Positions 1 to 12,418 of a stretch of DNA of 64,000 nucleotides are shown here, one piece after another. The notes under the pieces were generated by a model. That model was not told the origin of the DNA, ran no database searches, and saw only the letters and a list, made by a program, of their open reading frames with translations. Origin of the DNA: Melitaea cinxia (lineage: Eukaryota > Arthropoda > Insecta > Lepidoptera > Nymphalidae); assembly GCF_905220565.1 (NCBI RefSeq), contig NC_059416.1, forward strand, positions 7,316,001 to 7,380,000, written 5' to 3'. Both the position numbers and the translations under genes were made by a program. Position 1 is the first letter of the stretch, and each line of letters begins with the position of its first letter.

Positions 1-1739
1 GTTCTGTTGTAACATAAAAATCAATATGATGTTTTAAATAGATAGATTAACTTATTATGTATCATTTTTAACATAAACTAACAATTTTCTAAACAATTAC
101 AGTTAAATTTACTATTTTTGAGTGTAGGACTTCGAAAAAGTACTATTTAATTTTAGAAAATAATGTTAATCTTTAGTCATAAAATATTTACTAAGAATGA
201 AAAGGGCTAGTTAATAATTTAAATGACAAGACCTCTTTGGGATAAGAGAGGGACCTAACCTCATGCTTAGAAATAAAACGTAGTTTTTTAAGGGTTTTTT
301 TTAATACTTACTTAATTATACATGTCACTGTCGGAAAGTGATAAAACGATGTAAATTTATATATAATTAAAATTATTTTTGATAGTTTTAATGGTTATTT
401 TTTATTTAAACTGATATGTTTACGTCTATGCATATCCGATCTCACAATTATTTAATTATGTTTCAATATTTATTAGAAAACATAGTAACAAAAACATGTG
501 TAGGTAAATAAATGTATAACAATTTTTAATTTATACGCTGAATACAGGCAATAAAAAAGCATCAGAATTTTCGTGATGTCTATATCTATATTAAAATTAT
601 TATAATTATAACTAAATTATAATAGGTATATTAAAAAAGTAGTGAAATAACATTTGAAGACATACACATTTATTCTTGTTTTTAGTTTCCTTTTTTATCA
701 AAACATCTCCAAAAATAAACCCAATTAATTTAATCTTAAAAGTTTCGAATTCTAAAACTCCGTAATCTAATCATAATTAGTATCTTTTGGACTTTAATTC
801 TGGTCAACAAAACTTCTAAAACTTTTCTTCTCGGACTTACCAAACCGTCTACCAATATTAAGATATCTAAATAATCTTTTAATATAATTAATACACCTAC
901 GCTTGCATTTAAATAGTATAAGTATACAATATATATAAATTGAAAATTAAATCTATTTTAATAAAAAAAATATATAATATAACTTATACTTAACAAATAA
1001 ATTATTTTCTAATTATAAGCTTGGATGATTATTTTACATATCAATTTTTATGATCATTTGTGTCAATACATATTTTATAAAGTATGTGAAGAAACAATTT
1101 CAGTATGTGCTCATTTCTTATTCGTTTTTCTAATATTTAGCAGTCGATTTAGTAAGAATGGTCACAGATGTGATGCAGCTAATATGCAGCTGTGGCATGT
1201 CTCTTGGATATCTCTGGATTATTGTAAAAGTTTTTGAGGCGGTTGCTCTCACATACTCGACCCGCGCCAGAAGAAAGCAATAGAGAAATGTGACTTTTGG
1301 TATGTTTGTGATAATAATTTTTTTACGGAATATACCTAATTGTCATTGAATTGATAATTATTCCGTTTTCCTCAAATACGTTTAATAGTATATAAAATAT
1401 TTGCCTATGGAATAGGAATTTTTCATTTAGTACGAAATATGCTATTTATGGAGAACTTATTCTTTTATGGAAGTTCAGTTTTTACATTACATATGAGATA
1501 TTACGTACTAAATACTGTTATCGTATTTGTATGGCATTAGCCAATATTGCACCTCTAAACGTTGCAATATATGCACCTACATGACTCCAGTCCTACTACT
1601 ATACATACAAATCATGAATGTAAGCATATCTCAAATCTCGTACAGTAAAGTTTCTCAAGAAATACTTGAACTTTAATTTATGTTATAGACTTATTTACTT
1701 TTTTCTTTGCGTTTTTATTATGAAACATGAAACATGAAA
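1..1739. other. AT-rich stretch without recognised features
   Basis: Very AT-rich DNA with frequent stops in all frames. A small rise in G+C occurs around 1190-1290 but no coding or repeat signature was recognised there. Confidence 0.6.
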
Positions 1740-2166
1740 GGCGAATAAATGCAGTTGAGATGAGAGTGTTAAGAAGTATGATAGGAGTTAAACTGAGTGA
1801 CAGGATAAGAAATAGTGAGATAAGGAAACGTGTAATGGTCTGAAAGAAGATGTAGTGACAAAAATTGAGAAAGGTATGCTCCGATGGTTTGGTCATGTCG
1901 AGAGAATGAGTGAAGAACGATTGACGAAAAAAGTGTATAAGGCAAGTGTGGATAGAAGGGTTGGAAGGGCGGACGTTCCGAGACCAAATAAGAGACGTCA
2001 TGAAAAAAGGCCAGGTCAAGAGTACCCTAAACCGAAGAGCATGTATGAAGGGAATAATGAAAGTGGACGAAGCGAAAGAAGTATGTAAGGATCGTAGCAA
2101 GTGGAAAGAAGTGCTACCCCTACGGGAAAGAGGCGTGATTATATGTATGTATGTATGTATGTTTTT
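1740..2166 (+). pseudogene. Non-LTR retrotransposon C-terminus, decayed (LINE copy L1)
   Basis: This is the C-terminal end of a LINE polyprotein followed by its 3' tail. Conceptual translation gives, in successive frames, an AVEMRVLRSMIGV-like stretch, then LRWFGHVERMSEERLTKKVY (from about 1885), then after a frameshift near 1965 a GQVKSTLNRRACMKG / DEAKEVCKDRSKWKEV stretch. The order WFGHVERM, RLTKKVY, then a W-rich terminal helix is what RTE-like and related LINE proteins show after the RT domain. The frame is broken by stops near 1842 and at least one frameshift, so it is dead. The tail is a TATG microsatellite at about 2143-2163. The same 3' end is present at 56,162-56,321; this copy lacks 8 bp just before the terminal SAYP-type residues. 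The reverse transcriptase domain itself is missing, which fits 5' truncation. Clade assignment is uncertain. Confidence 0.8.
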
Positions 2167-2190
2167 ATTTTGTAACTTCATTAAGTATAT

Positions 2191-2512
2191 CTGTTGTATG
2201 TTTACGGCAGTAAAGAATATAGCAACCCCCTCTCTTCCCGCGGGTGTCGTAAGAGGCGACTAAGGGATAACATAGTTCCACTACCACCTTGGAACTTTTA
2301 AAGCCGACCCATGGCGCGATAACCATCCAACTGCTGGCTTTAAAATACACAGCAGCAACGTCTCCAGTGCGACAAAGCCAGCCCTGGAGTCACCAGCCCG
2401 CCTGCCCAGCGTAGCAACTATGGGCAAAACACATGAGTTTACGCCATTTCTGGCGCGAACTTGGGAAGGCCTATGTCCAATGGACTGCGATATATGAAGT
2501 GACGATGATGAA
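2191..2512 (+). repeat. Family A dispersed repeat, copy 1 (GAT-tailed)
   Basis: Near-full copy of a roughly 330-bp element. Landmarks in order are TTACGGCAGTAAAGAATATA, the CCCCCTCTCTTCCCG block, GTAAGAGGCGACTAAGGGAT, ACAAAGCCAGCCCTG, CCCGCCTGCCCAGCG, CACATGAGTTTACGCC, GGCCTATGTCC, and a 3' end with GATGATGA. The GAT-type tail suggests it was moved by LINE machinery, probably RTE-like; that is inference. It lies directly downstream of the LINE copy ending at 2166. It encodes nothing convincing. Confidence 0.85.
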
Positions 2513-3059
2513 GTATATACGTATTCCGTGTATAATGTATAAGTGATTTATATTTAAAATTAAATGTATGTAAAAAGTAATTAAGTATTAAGTAGATTCG
2601 CCATAAAAGATATCACATGAGATATGACACACAGTGATCCTAATAAAGTAGTATTCAAATCTGAATTATTTCATAGAAGTAAATACGCTATAAAAACCAG
2701 CTAACACAATCTTCATTCGATATGTTTATTATACAATAACAGAACCATTAATACGCAGTTAGAACACAGCTTTTATCTTTATTTATTTAATGAAAATAAT
2801 TCATTAGAATTAAACACAGATGGAATCAAAGCTTTGTCTATTCGACCGATCAAATAATTGTGTTTGTTTTCACGGTAGGTTTGTTTTCACTTTATGATAT
2901 TTATTTAGGCGTGTCACGTCCCTGCCTACCGTAAGTGTTGACAGTATAGCGACACACATTAATCTATACATTTCAAAATGAATCGCCGACATATATGTAC
3001 GCTCAAAATTTCCAAACGACTGCACGGATTTGCGTTTGTGTACTTGAACATTAAAAAAT
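2513..3059. other. Stretch between two family A copies
   Basis: AT-rich DNA; no supported feature. It separates a forward and a reverse family A copy. Confidence 0.5.
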
Positions 3060-3372
3060 CTATGTCCACTGCTGGACATAGGCCTCCACAAGTTTACGCC
3101 AAAAATAACGTGAACTTATGTGTTTTGCCCATAGTCACCACGCTGGGCAGGCGGGTTGGTGACCGCAGTACTGGCTTTGTCGCACCGAAGACGCTGCTGC
3201 CCGTCTTCGGCCTGTGTATTTCAAAGCCAGCAGTTGGATGGTTATCCCACCATCGGTCGGCTTCTTAAGTCCCAAGGTGGTTGTGGAACTTTGTTATCCC
3301 TTAGTCGCCTCTTACGACACCCACGGGAAGAGAGGGGGTGGCTAAATTCTTTAGTGCCGTAGCCACACAGCA
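3060..3372 (-). repeat. Family A dispersed repeat, copy 2
   Basis: Reverse-oriented near-full copy, beginning on the plus strand with ATGTCCACTGCTGGACATAG and ending in CCACACAGCAC. The GAT tail is lost. An antisense frame of the repeat stays open for about 90 codons here and recurs in copy 4 (28.15-28.44 kb), so it is a property of the repeat and not evidence for a gene. Confidence 0.85.
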
Positions 3373-3381
3373 CACAGCCAC

Positions 3382-3460
3382 AGGCGCCTATAAGCTACGG
3401 TAATCGCTTACCATCAGGTGAGCCGTACGCTTGTTTGCCGACCTAGTTATAAAGAAAGTT
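3382..3460 (+). repeat. Family B SINE-like repeat, 5'-truncated copy 1
   Basis: The last 75 bp of family B: GGCGCCTATAAGCTACGGTA, then CTTACCATCAGGTGAGCCGT and TTGTTTGCCGACCTAGT, with a short A-rich end. It abuts family A copy 2, so one probably inserted at or next to the other. Confidence 0.8.
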
Positions 3461-5228
3461 TGTAAAGTATATTTCATACCGCTCGGTAGTTAGAGTGGCT
3501 CTGTCCAGATTATTTTCACTATAAAAACTTCATGCATTAACAGTTTAAATGTCGGCGTCGGATCACGTTATTACTTATGAGTACCTATCAAGTATATGTA
3601 AGCCACTACTCAACTTGTGATGACATTTATGGCTACGGTTTTGCTGCTCTCAGTTGCAGCTTGATGCTTAGTAGCTGTAAAATTCATGTATGTATATTAT
3701 TTGTACTTTATTTTCATTAAAAAGTGACGATTATAACTGTTCATTTATATAATTGTGCGTACTATAAAAAGTTATTAAATTGATGCAGAGAACCAGAATT
3801 TGCCAATTTATATGAAAATAAGTCTTTCAACTTTAAAGAACTTTGAATTTTCACCTCTTAACTCTTGGTCTTACAACAGTCGATTATTAAAAATGTTGGA
3901 AAGTCGAGGCAATTTCGTCCGTTACGTATCTATTGTCATCTGTTTGTCGTTTTGCGTGAAAAGTGCAAATACAAAAATTATAGGTACATCTTTTTAGCAC
4001 CTACAACTTTGCTATTAAACTTTTTTCCATAGGACTTCTAGTTTAGCCGGATAACGAGATAAACCGTTTCTTACCCTTCACCCCTCCCGGGGGTTCTACC
4101 ACTTCTCGACCTCAGATCACCCGTAATTTATTTTTCCTTTAATTTTCGTTTTATTCTCTTCCTTTTTCCAACAGGTTTCAGCCTACTATATTTTTTTTAC
4201 TTTTTACCATTTTTAAAGGCTAAAAGCACTGGTCTAAATGCTTTAATAAGACTGTAAGCAAAAAAATTGCAAACAACTGTCAGTCTGTTTGTCCGCTCGT
4301 TAAATTAATCAAGCAAATAGCTTGGTAATTCTTACTGGTCTATAGTAAATTATTTTCCATAGCTAGATGCCTTCTGCGGTAAGTTGGCGAGGTATTTGAT
4401 ATTAGAAGATTAAGGCATACATATAAATAAAATTTAAATACATTTAAAATATTAGTATCAAATATAACAAAAAAATGTATTATTAATATTATTATATTAT
4501 TAATATCCTATAAAGGGACAATTAATCTTAAACAACTTGATTAGTAAACAATATGAAAAAGAAAGCTACCATACACTTACATTACAATAACAATATAATA
4601 CAATATATAACAGATAATAAAATTATAATAATAAATATAAATAAAATATAAGTAATACACAAATTATAATCATAAGCATCCTCTGAATAGTTGCACGTTA
4701 TTGTATTAATTTTGTTATTACATTTTCCATTGTTATATTTTAGTACATTTACGCTTACGATTTATTAGGATTGTTAACTCAACGGTGTTGCTCCTGAAAG
4801 TTTTGGAGCATCGTGTTTACACACCTGCTTTGTGGAACACCTTCACACCTTAGCAGAGAATATTACGTAGTATAATTATATCATGATGATATTTTTATGT
4901 TGGTAATATATTAAATTCTTATGCTTATATTAATTTAATATCTCTTTGAGTTTTATTATTGGTATTCGATTTGAAGATTTATATTATATATATTTTTAAT
5001 ATTGTCATAAATTATTACACCCATAAGATTTATTGTAATTTTATTTCTATCTATTTATATATACAGACTTTGACGGTTCGTTTAATAAAATATTTGGTAA
5101 GTAATATAATGTCTCAGTTCGATATTCACACGTTTTTATCATAAATCTTTAGTTGTTATTACGAGGTTACGTTACACATATTTATTTCCTGGAACAGTTG
5201 ATGTAGATGATGGTGAAAAATAATGTAA
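3461..5228. other. AT-rich stretch without recognised genes
   Basis: No coding signal. A pyrimidine-rich segment lies at about 4070-4175 with a CCCGGG core, and a short stem (GCTCC/GGAGC, arms at 4790-4794 and 4805-4809) is present. Neither is enough for a call. Confidence 0.5.
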
Positions 5229-5280
5229 ACTAGCTCGTTGGCGCAATTGGCAGCGACTGGATGAAGTGTATATTTATTTG
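5229..5280 (+). repeat. Fragment resembling a tRNA-derived SINE head
   Basis: AGCTCGTTGGCGCAATTGGC resembles the box A end of the tRNA-derived SINEs at 32.0 and 52.0 kb. No box B follows, so the copy is truncated or the match is chance. Confidence 0.35.
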
Positions 5281-5314
5281 TATGGATAGTTAATAAGTGA
5301 TTAAAAATAAGTAT

Positions 5315-5355
5315 TGTAACTAGCATTGTGACACGAGAATTTTATATGTATAGTA
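5315..5355 (-). mobile_element. Miniature Helitron-like remnant
   Basis: On the minus strand this reads TATAAAATTCTCGTGTCACAA followed almost at once by TGCTAGT. The first part matches the 5' region and the last part the 3' CTAGT end of the elements at 38.66 and 45.2 kb, so it looks like an internally deleted copy. Confidence 0.5.
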
Positions 5356-5805
5356 GATAAGGGCATTTGCTTCTAACAAACCATTACGCTGCAGTAATGT
5401 TACTCATTCAACTCTAGAACACTTTCACAAAACAAACAATGAATACGATGCTCTATTCTTGGTTAAAAATAGATTTTTCAAACAAATGAGCACATTTGAG
5501 CACAATCACGAGCGTGGGGGAAATGAGCAAATAAACTCTTTAAGTGTGTGATTTTGTAGAATACGAATGGGTACGAGTTGCAGATCCTACGTCTCAGAGA
5601 AGGGTGGGTGAAAAATAGACAAAAATTTTACAGATAGAAACAGCAAATATATTATCTACAACGATGAAAATTCGAAAAAATGTCGAATTATATTAAATTA
5701 TTAAGTATAAATAAACTTTAACACCTGTTAGAACTAAAAATTTTGCATTAAAACCTACGGGTTCTAGAACAATATCGTTTAGTTCTAAGCGCAGAATTAG
5801 TATTT
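5356..5805. other. Stretch without recognised features
   Basis: AT-rich; nothing supported. Confidence 0.5.
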
Positions 5806-6475
5806 TTAGCTAATATTTTGATATTAAAAAAGAGAATACCGCTTAAAATAAACATTTTATTGTACAACGCAATTGCTGGATCTCACATTAGATACGGTCT
5901 AAGTAGCTACGGACGGACTTATAAAACATACACTGAAAGAATCTTGAAACTTCAAATAAAAATAATTAAAGCCATTTTAAATTTTAAGGATAGACATAAA
6001 CACTGTGATGTTGACCTAAAATTTTTAAACATTGTAATATCTTACCAGTTAACTTCAATTTAAGTATAAATGTTAAAGGAAAATTATTCAAATCAAAAAT
6101 TCTGGCAACATGTTAAACACCCTACTTACACCCGTGCTATCGCAAAAAACCGGTTATGGACTACTAGGCGCATACACAACACATAAATGGTGAGCGAACT
6201 ACAACTTATTTAGTGCCTAGACTAATAAATGACCTACCATCAAAATTGATTGAAAGTATTACACCAATTAATTTACAAAATAAACTTAAAAATTACTTTC
6301 TTGATACTATTTTGACTTGACATATTTGGTTGTGTGCATCTTTTTATTGTAGTTTGCCAGCTTGCTTCTACTAGGAGGGTGGATAAATATGTAAATATTT
6401 AACCTGCGTGGTTTTTAATGCTATGTATATTAAATATGTATTGTTTATTTGATAAATAATTAAAAAAAAAAGTAG
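5806..6475 (+). pseudogene. Non-LTR retrotransposon C-terminal remnant (LINE copy L2)
   Basis: The frame 5818-6063 translates to a stretch containing LLYNAIAGSHIRYGLSSYGR and then TERILKLQIKIIKAI, a pattern found just downstream of the RT domain in Jockey/CR1-like LINEs. After a stop and a shift, 6200-6320 reads TTTYLVPRLINDLPSKL and ends LKNYFLDTILT before TGA, a typical LINE C-terminus. A short 3' UTR follows and ends in an A-rich run near 6465. The RT core is absent. Stops and frameshifts show that it is inactive. The exact clade is not resolvable by eye. Confidence 0.75.
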
Positions 6476-6546
6476 ATAGCTTAGGTAGGCCTAAAAGGTT
6501 TAAAAATTAAAATAATAACACATATAACATTTGTAAGCATTAAAAA

Positions 6547-6715
6547 AATTTAAACTGACTTCAAAAAAGGAGGGGTTCTCAATCTGACTGTATGTTTTTA
6601 TGTGCTTTAGAACTTTCTTTTTTTATTGAAATGTGGTACTTGTCATGTGGTTTCATTTAAATTGAATCATTATGTGACATGTACTTTTGAGGGATCTCTA
6701 GTCACAGGTATTTAC
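6547..6715 (+). repeat. Family C repeat fragment, copy 1
   Basis: Starts with AACTGACTTCAAAAAAGGAG and GGTTCTCAATCTGACTGTAT, the left end of family C, followed by the GTCATGTGGTTTCATTTAAA block in diverged form; the right part is missing. Confidence 0.6.
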
Positions 6716-7896
6716 TCAACTATTTATATTATATAATATTGAGCCAACACAATTATGTTTAAAGAAATTATCTCCTAAAGATATATATTTGTCGCAGAGT
6801 ATGAATACGGAACCGACCGAGTCAGGACTGCCCACACACCTCTTCTACATATTATTATGATTTAAAGCTAAGCTTTAAATAGCCACATCTAAATTAATTT
6901 AGCGATTAATTTCAGGGTGATTACATTAAATGCATATTCTTAAAATTTAAATGTATAATTCAAAGTTTTAAAATGTTTGACTGTCATTGCGCTAATAGTT
7001 TGGTCAAATATACTGTAATGATACATAAAGGTACAGAAAATTCATATATTCAAATAGATTTATGAACACACCAAATTTATTTCTAATAAAATCTCAGGTA
7101 TAACATAAAAGGAATAATACAGAATCAACGAAAATATTCGCAATAAAATGTTATTAGGAACATAACAAATCTATTATCCGTCAAAACTTACAAAGCCAGC
7201 AATAAATTTAAAGCGGAACTGTTATCTTTGGTCATAAATTTTACTGCTCAATTATGTCACCTATATTCTACAAATCATGGATACTTTGTCCAGGATTAAT
7301 ACTGACCATAAACGTATATGCAGACACGTGACGCTATGATATACTGTGGAAATTGAATTAACGATGTTTAGGTAATTAGTTTGTTAATCATAGACCCATA
7401 GATACTCTGTTTGATTCATTTAGTACTGTCTTGTATAGACTATCACTAATTTTGAATCGATACGCTGATGTCTTTGTGTGTGTGCGTATTAACAAATAAG
7501 TTACGCTTATATAAGATGTATTATTAATTAGACGTTAATTTGTATTAAAGATCAATCCGCATTCTAGTAGATGATACAATTTTTAAATCTTTTTTCTTTA
7601 AATGAAAAAGGCCTATATCCAAGGTCATCAATATGAGGCATACAAGTAAGTTCATAAATAAATACCATCATTCGAATACGATTTCTTACTGTAACAGAGC
7701 TAAGTAAACTTAAAACTTAAACGATTAGAGCTAAAGCTCCGCAAGCCAGGTTCCTACCATTAAGCCGTTTTAAGTGCCAGCAATCAAAGACAAACCATAG
7801 TCTCTAATGTTCGAACTCTTAAATTATGTTTGTTCGTTTGTTTGAGACAAACTGACTGCAATTAAAATTAAGATAGGTGGTAGATTAGATTTCAAC
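6716..7896. other. Stretch without recognised features
   Basis: AT-rich with a slightly GC-richer patch around 6795-6845. No coding frame or repeat signature recognised. Confidence 0.5.
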
Positions 7897-7941
7897 TCTT
7901 CTCCTATATGAAGAAGACACCTCACCCAGCAATGGGATGTT
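7897..7941 (+). repeat. SINE family D fragment
   Basis: Contains CTTCTCCTATATGAAGAAGA and CACCCAGCAATGGGATGTTT, the diverged 3' end of SINE D (full copies at 12.4 and 15.7 kb). Confidence 0.55.
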
Positions 7942-10019
7942 TTCAGACTCTTGTAGTCAGTCAGTTGGCAATTTAAATGTTGACCAAATCAACAGTTTTT
8001 TGGGGTATTTTTTCTTTGGTTATTGGTTCAATTTGACGTAGCATACGAATGTCGTCAATCATGGTAAAACCTTTTCGCAATCCTACCTCTTCGCAATCTC
8101 TCTTGATGCGGAGTCTTCTAGCAATGACTAAAACATTGTACAGTTGACCGGTAACCTAATTCGATGTCTTACAAATTAGAAACTCCATTGTACTAATATT
8201 ATATTTAAGTTTCGCTTAAAACTATTTTCTCTACAATAATTTATAGATTAGATGACAATTAATCATTCATAATTGACTGCAAGACAGATTTTAATCTATG
8301 GGTACTTTTAACTCAATAAATTGTGTTAAGAACTTGACAGTAGTAAATTATTATTGGGTATAATGACGTATAAAAAAATTACATATATTCAATACTAATT
8401 TACCTTAATTAATAAGTAAGCGTTTAATGTCACCGTCTTAAAATAATTATGGTGTAATTGATTAAAAGTTTAAGTGTCGCGAAAAAAAATTGCAATTACT
8501 TTTTAATTAGTTGACTGCAATGATCTAATTATCACATTTTTTTTATAGACGTTATTTTAGTTTTTGACGTGTCTTTTTAATGACAGTTATTATGATATTA
8601 TTAATCTAGTCATAAATATTTATGTTTTTATGAGAGATCAATCAATTTGCAAAAATCGATCGATAGTCCTACGTAATTGGTATAAAATGTTGCTTTGTAC
8701 CCAAAGAGGCCAATAAGTTATAGCTAGTGTCGAAAACTCACTGTTATGTCTTTGAAAATGCTAATTTATGTCGCATATTTTCAATCTGATAGCAATTATT
8801 ACGTAATTTCTAGAATGTGGTTATTATACAAAATGCCGATGCATAATTACCCTTAGTGGAATGCATATTTGAAACGAATTATCAGTACATACTGACACAT
8901 ACATCATTGCATATCCGATATGTTCGCATTAGAGATTTATTTTTAATCTTTCCCAACAATGGAAGTCAGCAGTTTTTCTTTTTGTCATTTAATTAATACT
9001 ATATTGTATAGAAATACAATAATTAAAAAATGCCTTCGTTTATATGGATAATTGTATATATAGGATATTTATTTATATGGGAGAACACAACAAAATAAAT
9101 ATATATCATGTTTTTTTTGTAGTTGTGTCTTGAATAAGTTTTTTTTTTTTTCATTTATATTGTATTTATTAGCTAGCCAACCGTAAAATTGTTTCGTATA
9201 GACATTTTTTTATTGTAATATGAAAATAATGACATGTATTCTTTATAATAAATTTTAAAATTATATTAAAAACCCTTTCATAGGTATTAATTGTAAAATC
9301 ATTGAATTTAAATGTGAAAAAATAATGAGTGGGCTTCATAAAAAATATGTACATTATAAAGTAGTGGTAACCTTTCAATAACTAAAAATTACTGTACAAA
9401 CAACTTACTCTCTTCTTTGTGAGCAATATCATTGGCTGTGAACTTCTGTAAGGTCGAATTTCCCTAGTCGAGCTGATCCAGATTTTAAAAGAGATATTTC
9501 TTGCTACGCCCTTTCTTACGTACTAAGGTTACGTTTTTTGTCTAATACTGAAACATTGCCAAAACGATATTTATACAAGCTAATATATGACTAAAATTTC
9601 ATAAATATATTTCTAGCCTGTTTGTTGTGTATATTTATTTTTCAAATATTAACAATTTTATTCAATTAATAATGTTCTTACAACGTTGGCAACGCCTTAG
9701 CAAAAATAATAAAATATTTGTAAAATAATTATATTTCGTAATTAATCAGGTTGAATGGTTGTAATTAATTAATTTGTTTGAAACTTATTAAATTTATTAT
9801 TTTCCTGACACTTCGAGGTGGGTTAGTATTTTCAGTACGTAAATCGATGGTTGATGATTTCGGGTTCAAGCTAAATACATATTTAGTACATATTCTTTTT
9901 TCCGATAAAAAAGGTCGTGAAGTTTACTTTATAATACGCTTAAGAAAATTACAATACTTTTAACACAGAAAATATTAATTGTATATTATGTAAAATCATC
10001 AGTAATTATAATTATGTAT
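7942..10019. other. Long AT-rich stretch without recognised features
   Basis: No coding signal; short open frames here are AT-driven. Homopolymer runs at about 9110-9150. Nothing supported. Confidence 0.5.
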
Positions 10020-10203
10020 CAGGCAGAAAACGGGCAGCCGCGTCTTCGGTGCGACAAAGCCAGCCCTGCGGTCACCAACCCGCCTGCCCAGCGAGTTGAC
10101 TATGGGCAACACACATGAGTTCACACCGTTTTTGGCTAGAACTTGTGGATGTCTATGTTCAACAGTGGACTGCGATAGGTTGAAGTGATGATGATGATGA
10201 TTA
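10020..10203 (+). repeat. Family A dispersed repeat, 5'-truncated copy 3
   Basis: Carries the 3' half of family A (GTCTTCGGTGCGACAAAGCC onward) and a clear 3' tail of GATGATGATGATGA. The intact tail with a missing 5' half is what incomplete reverse transcription from the 3' end would leave. Confidence 0.85.
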
Positions 10204-10577
10204 TGTAATAGACGGTCTTATCGCTAAATAATAATTTTTACGACACTATAATACTTCATGCATACATATTAAATAAAAACAAACAACAAGAGACAAAAAT
10301 AGATATACTTATAAGATTTTAAATAAACACCAAAAACTCCAAAGATTTAAAATGAAGGAACATTAAAACTTGAATTGAAATAACAAGACTTAAGTAGGAT
10401 AAAGGTTACTTAAATTTTCCTAACGATTTAGCGCGAATAGTATGAAAATTTCAAAGCCGAGCGGATTCTAACGCAAAGTAAAAATAGAAGGAGGTATTAT
10501 GAGATGATTTTTTAGGATAAGGTTATCAAATTCAAAAAATCAACTGTCTCACTAAGTTCAAATAGTTCTCATAATGT
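10204..10577. other. Stretch without recognised features
   Basis: AT-rich; nothing supported. Confidence 0.5.
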
Positions 10578-10637
10578 GTATATGTATGTATTTATGTATG
10601 TATTTATGTATCTATTTACGTATGTACGTATGTATAT
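10578..10637 (+). repeat. TATG/TATT microsatellite
   Basis: Imperfect repeats of TATGTAT(T), about 60 bp. The open frame through it (YVFMYVFMYLF) is a by-product. Confidence 0.85.
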
Positions 10638-10689
10638 GTTTAATTATTTGATTATTTATTATAAATTTGTTGTAACTTGTACACCTATG

Positions 10690-10858
10690 GTGACCCTAGA
10701 CCATTTCCTTTGCCATAAGATTGCCTGGAAGAGATCGCTTTTTTGCGATAAGGCCGCCCTTTGTACCTAAATAATATATTGTCAATATTTTTCTTTCTTT
10801 GCTCTGTATTATTTCTGTTTTTGGTGTACAATAAAGTGTATTATTATTATTATTATTT
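10690..10858 (+). repeat. LINE 3' UTR tail, family E copy 1
   Basis: Shows CCTGGAAGAGATCGCTTTTT, GCGATAAGGCCGCC, TTGTACC, TTGGTGTACAATAAAGTGTA and a terminal (ATT)n run. The same landmarks close the LINE copy at 34.9-36.6 kb, so this is the severed 3' UTR of that family, presumably from an insertion whose reverse transcription stopped early. Confidence 0.8.
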
Positions 10859-10894
10859 GTGACGAGAAGTGTGATTAGAAAGTGGTTGCATTAC

Positions 10895-11210
10895 ATTTTT
10901 TTAAGTAACTAGATTGACAAACGAGCTTACGGCTCACCTGATGGTAAGGCAATTACCGTAGCTTATAGACGTCTGCAAAACCAGAATCATCGCAAGCCCG
11001 TTGCCAACCTCATCCCCAGTTCCCTCTAGGAGCTCTGATCACATTACTCACCAACAGGAACACAACACTGCTTGAAAACAGTATTATTTAGCTATGGTCT
11101 TCTACAAGGTCGAGGTACTACCCCAGTCGGATTCGGGCTGCTCCATATTTTAAGCAGAAAATTTCCTGCTGTTTCCCACCTCAGGTCTGCCGTGCCCTAC
11201 CTCAGTTATT
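10895..11210 (-). repeat. Family B SINE-like repeat, copy 2
   Basis: Full-length reverse copy. The plus strand runs from a T-rich end through CTTACGGCTCACCTGATGGT, the GCTTATAGACGTCTGCAA block, ACACAACACTGCTTGAAAAC and GGTCGAGGTACTACCCCAGT to GCCCTACCTCAGTTATT. On the minus strand the element therefore ends in poly(A), consistent with a LINE-mobilised SINE. Confidence 0.85.
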
Positions 11211-11979
11211 ACATATTTTAATGTACGTAAAAGTAAAATAACTTGAATATCTGCAGCGAACCGGGAACTTTTAGAGCACGCTCAAAGATGTAGAAACATA
11301 TTTACGTATTCCATGCAATATGAATCGTGTGTAAATATTTTAAATGACTGAGTTAGTAACGGCGGGATAATTTTATGTAAAACTGTTTTTTAGACATTTA
11401 ATTAACTAAAAAATCATTTTTTTTTTCTTATATACAATTGGACGACAGCAGCAATTTTACTAAAAGCGATCTCAGGAATTTTACGTTTTCCTTTTTTTAT
11501 TTTAATAAATATCATTTCCAACTCTCTGGACTACAAGTTATCATATTAAAAAAATAGACATTATGACATTTGTTTCATATATATAAAACAATACTATTAA
11601 AAATCACAATATGATCGTTGAAGTGGAAATCAGATATAAGTTTAAAGTAAAAAAAAAAAAAAAAAAACATTATTTGTTACCGTCAATAAAAGGAACAAGG
11701 CAGACGTCGTAAGCCAAGCACTTTGGAAGCAGTAAACCTTTTTATCACTACGACCACGCACTATTTTATAGGTCGTCAAGCTACTATTATGGTGGCTATT
11801 GTTTAACGACTAAGAGGCATTTGTTTCTTTACCTTTGGAATAATGGATTTTGAACGAGGTCGCTTTATTTCACAGATTTATACTCATATTGCATTTTTCT
11901 TGATGATTGTGAGCATTTTATAGCGTGAATTTAATTTTATATAGCAGAAAGCTCCACATGTATTTCTATTCGTGTGTGT
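11211..11979. other. Stretch without recognised features
   Basis: AT-rich with a long A run at about 11,649-11,668. Nothing supported. Confidence 0.5.
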
Positions 11980-12418
11980 GTATGTGCATCTTTTTATGTA
12001 TAAAAATACAAGTCCTGACTCACTCATCAACGCCCAGCCCAAACCCTTGGACCTAAAAAGTTGAAATTTTGCACAGAGTTTCCCTTTACGATGTGTACAA
12101 GGAACGAGGAATGATATTTCGAAAGTCAAATTTGTATGGCGAAACAAAATTAAATAGACATTTCGATTCGAAACTTCGTAGGAGTACCCTATAAATAAAT
12201 AAACAAATACTTCTTTTCCAAAAATCAACGCCTTAGGGGGGGAATAAACCTAAATGAAAAAAAAAATGGTGGTAAATAAACCTAATAATCGACATGGGTG
12301 TCAATATTTATGTTTTTTGGGACGTTGACTGCGAAAATGGCAGTTATTTCGAAGACTAAGACGGCGGACATGACATAAGGTACTTCTTTGCGCGAGTGAA
12401 GCCGCGGGCAAAAGCTAG
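11980..12418 (+). mobile_element. Non-autonomous Helitron-like element
   Basis: The right end is Helitron-like: a GC-rich pairing segment (GCGCGAGTGAAGCCGCGGGC) then AAAA and CTAG at 12,415-12,418, followed by T. Helitrons end in a hairpin a few bases before CTRR and insert before T. The body (AAGTTGAAATTTTGCACAGA, GAACGAGGAATGATATTTCG) does not encode protein; a 114-codon minus frame across it is incidental. The left boundary is uncertain. Confidence 0.6.

Noticed and set aside
2978..3362. Open frames of 96 and 68 codons, with a similar one at 28,152-28,439
   Set aside because: Both lie in family A copies; the shared peptide reflects the repeat, not a gene.
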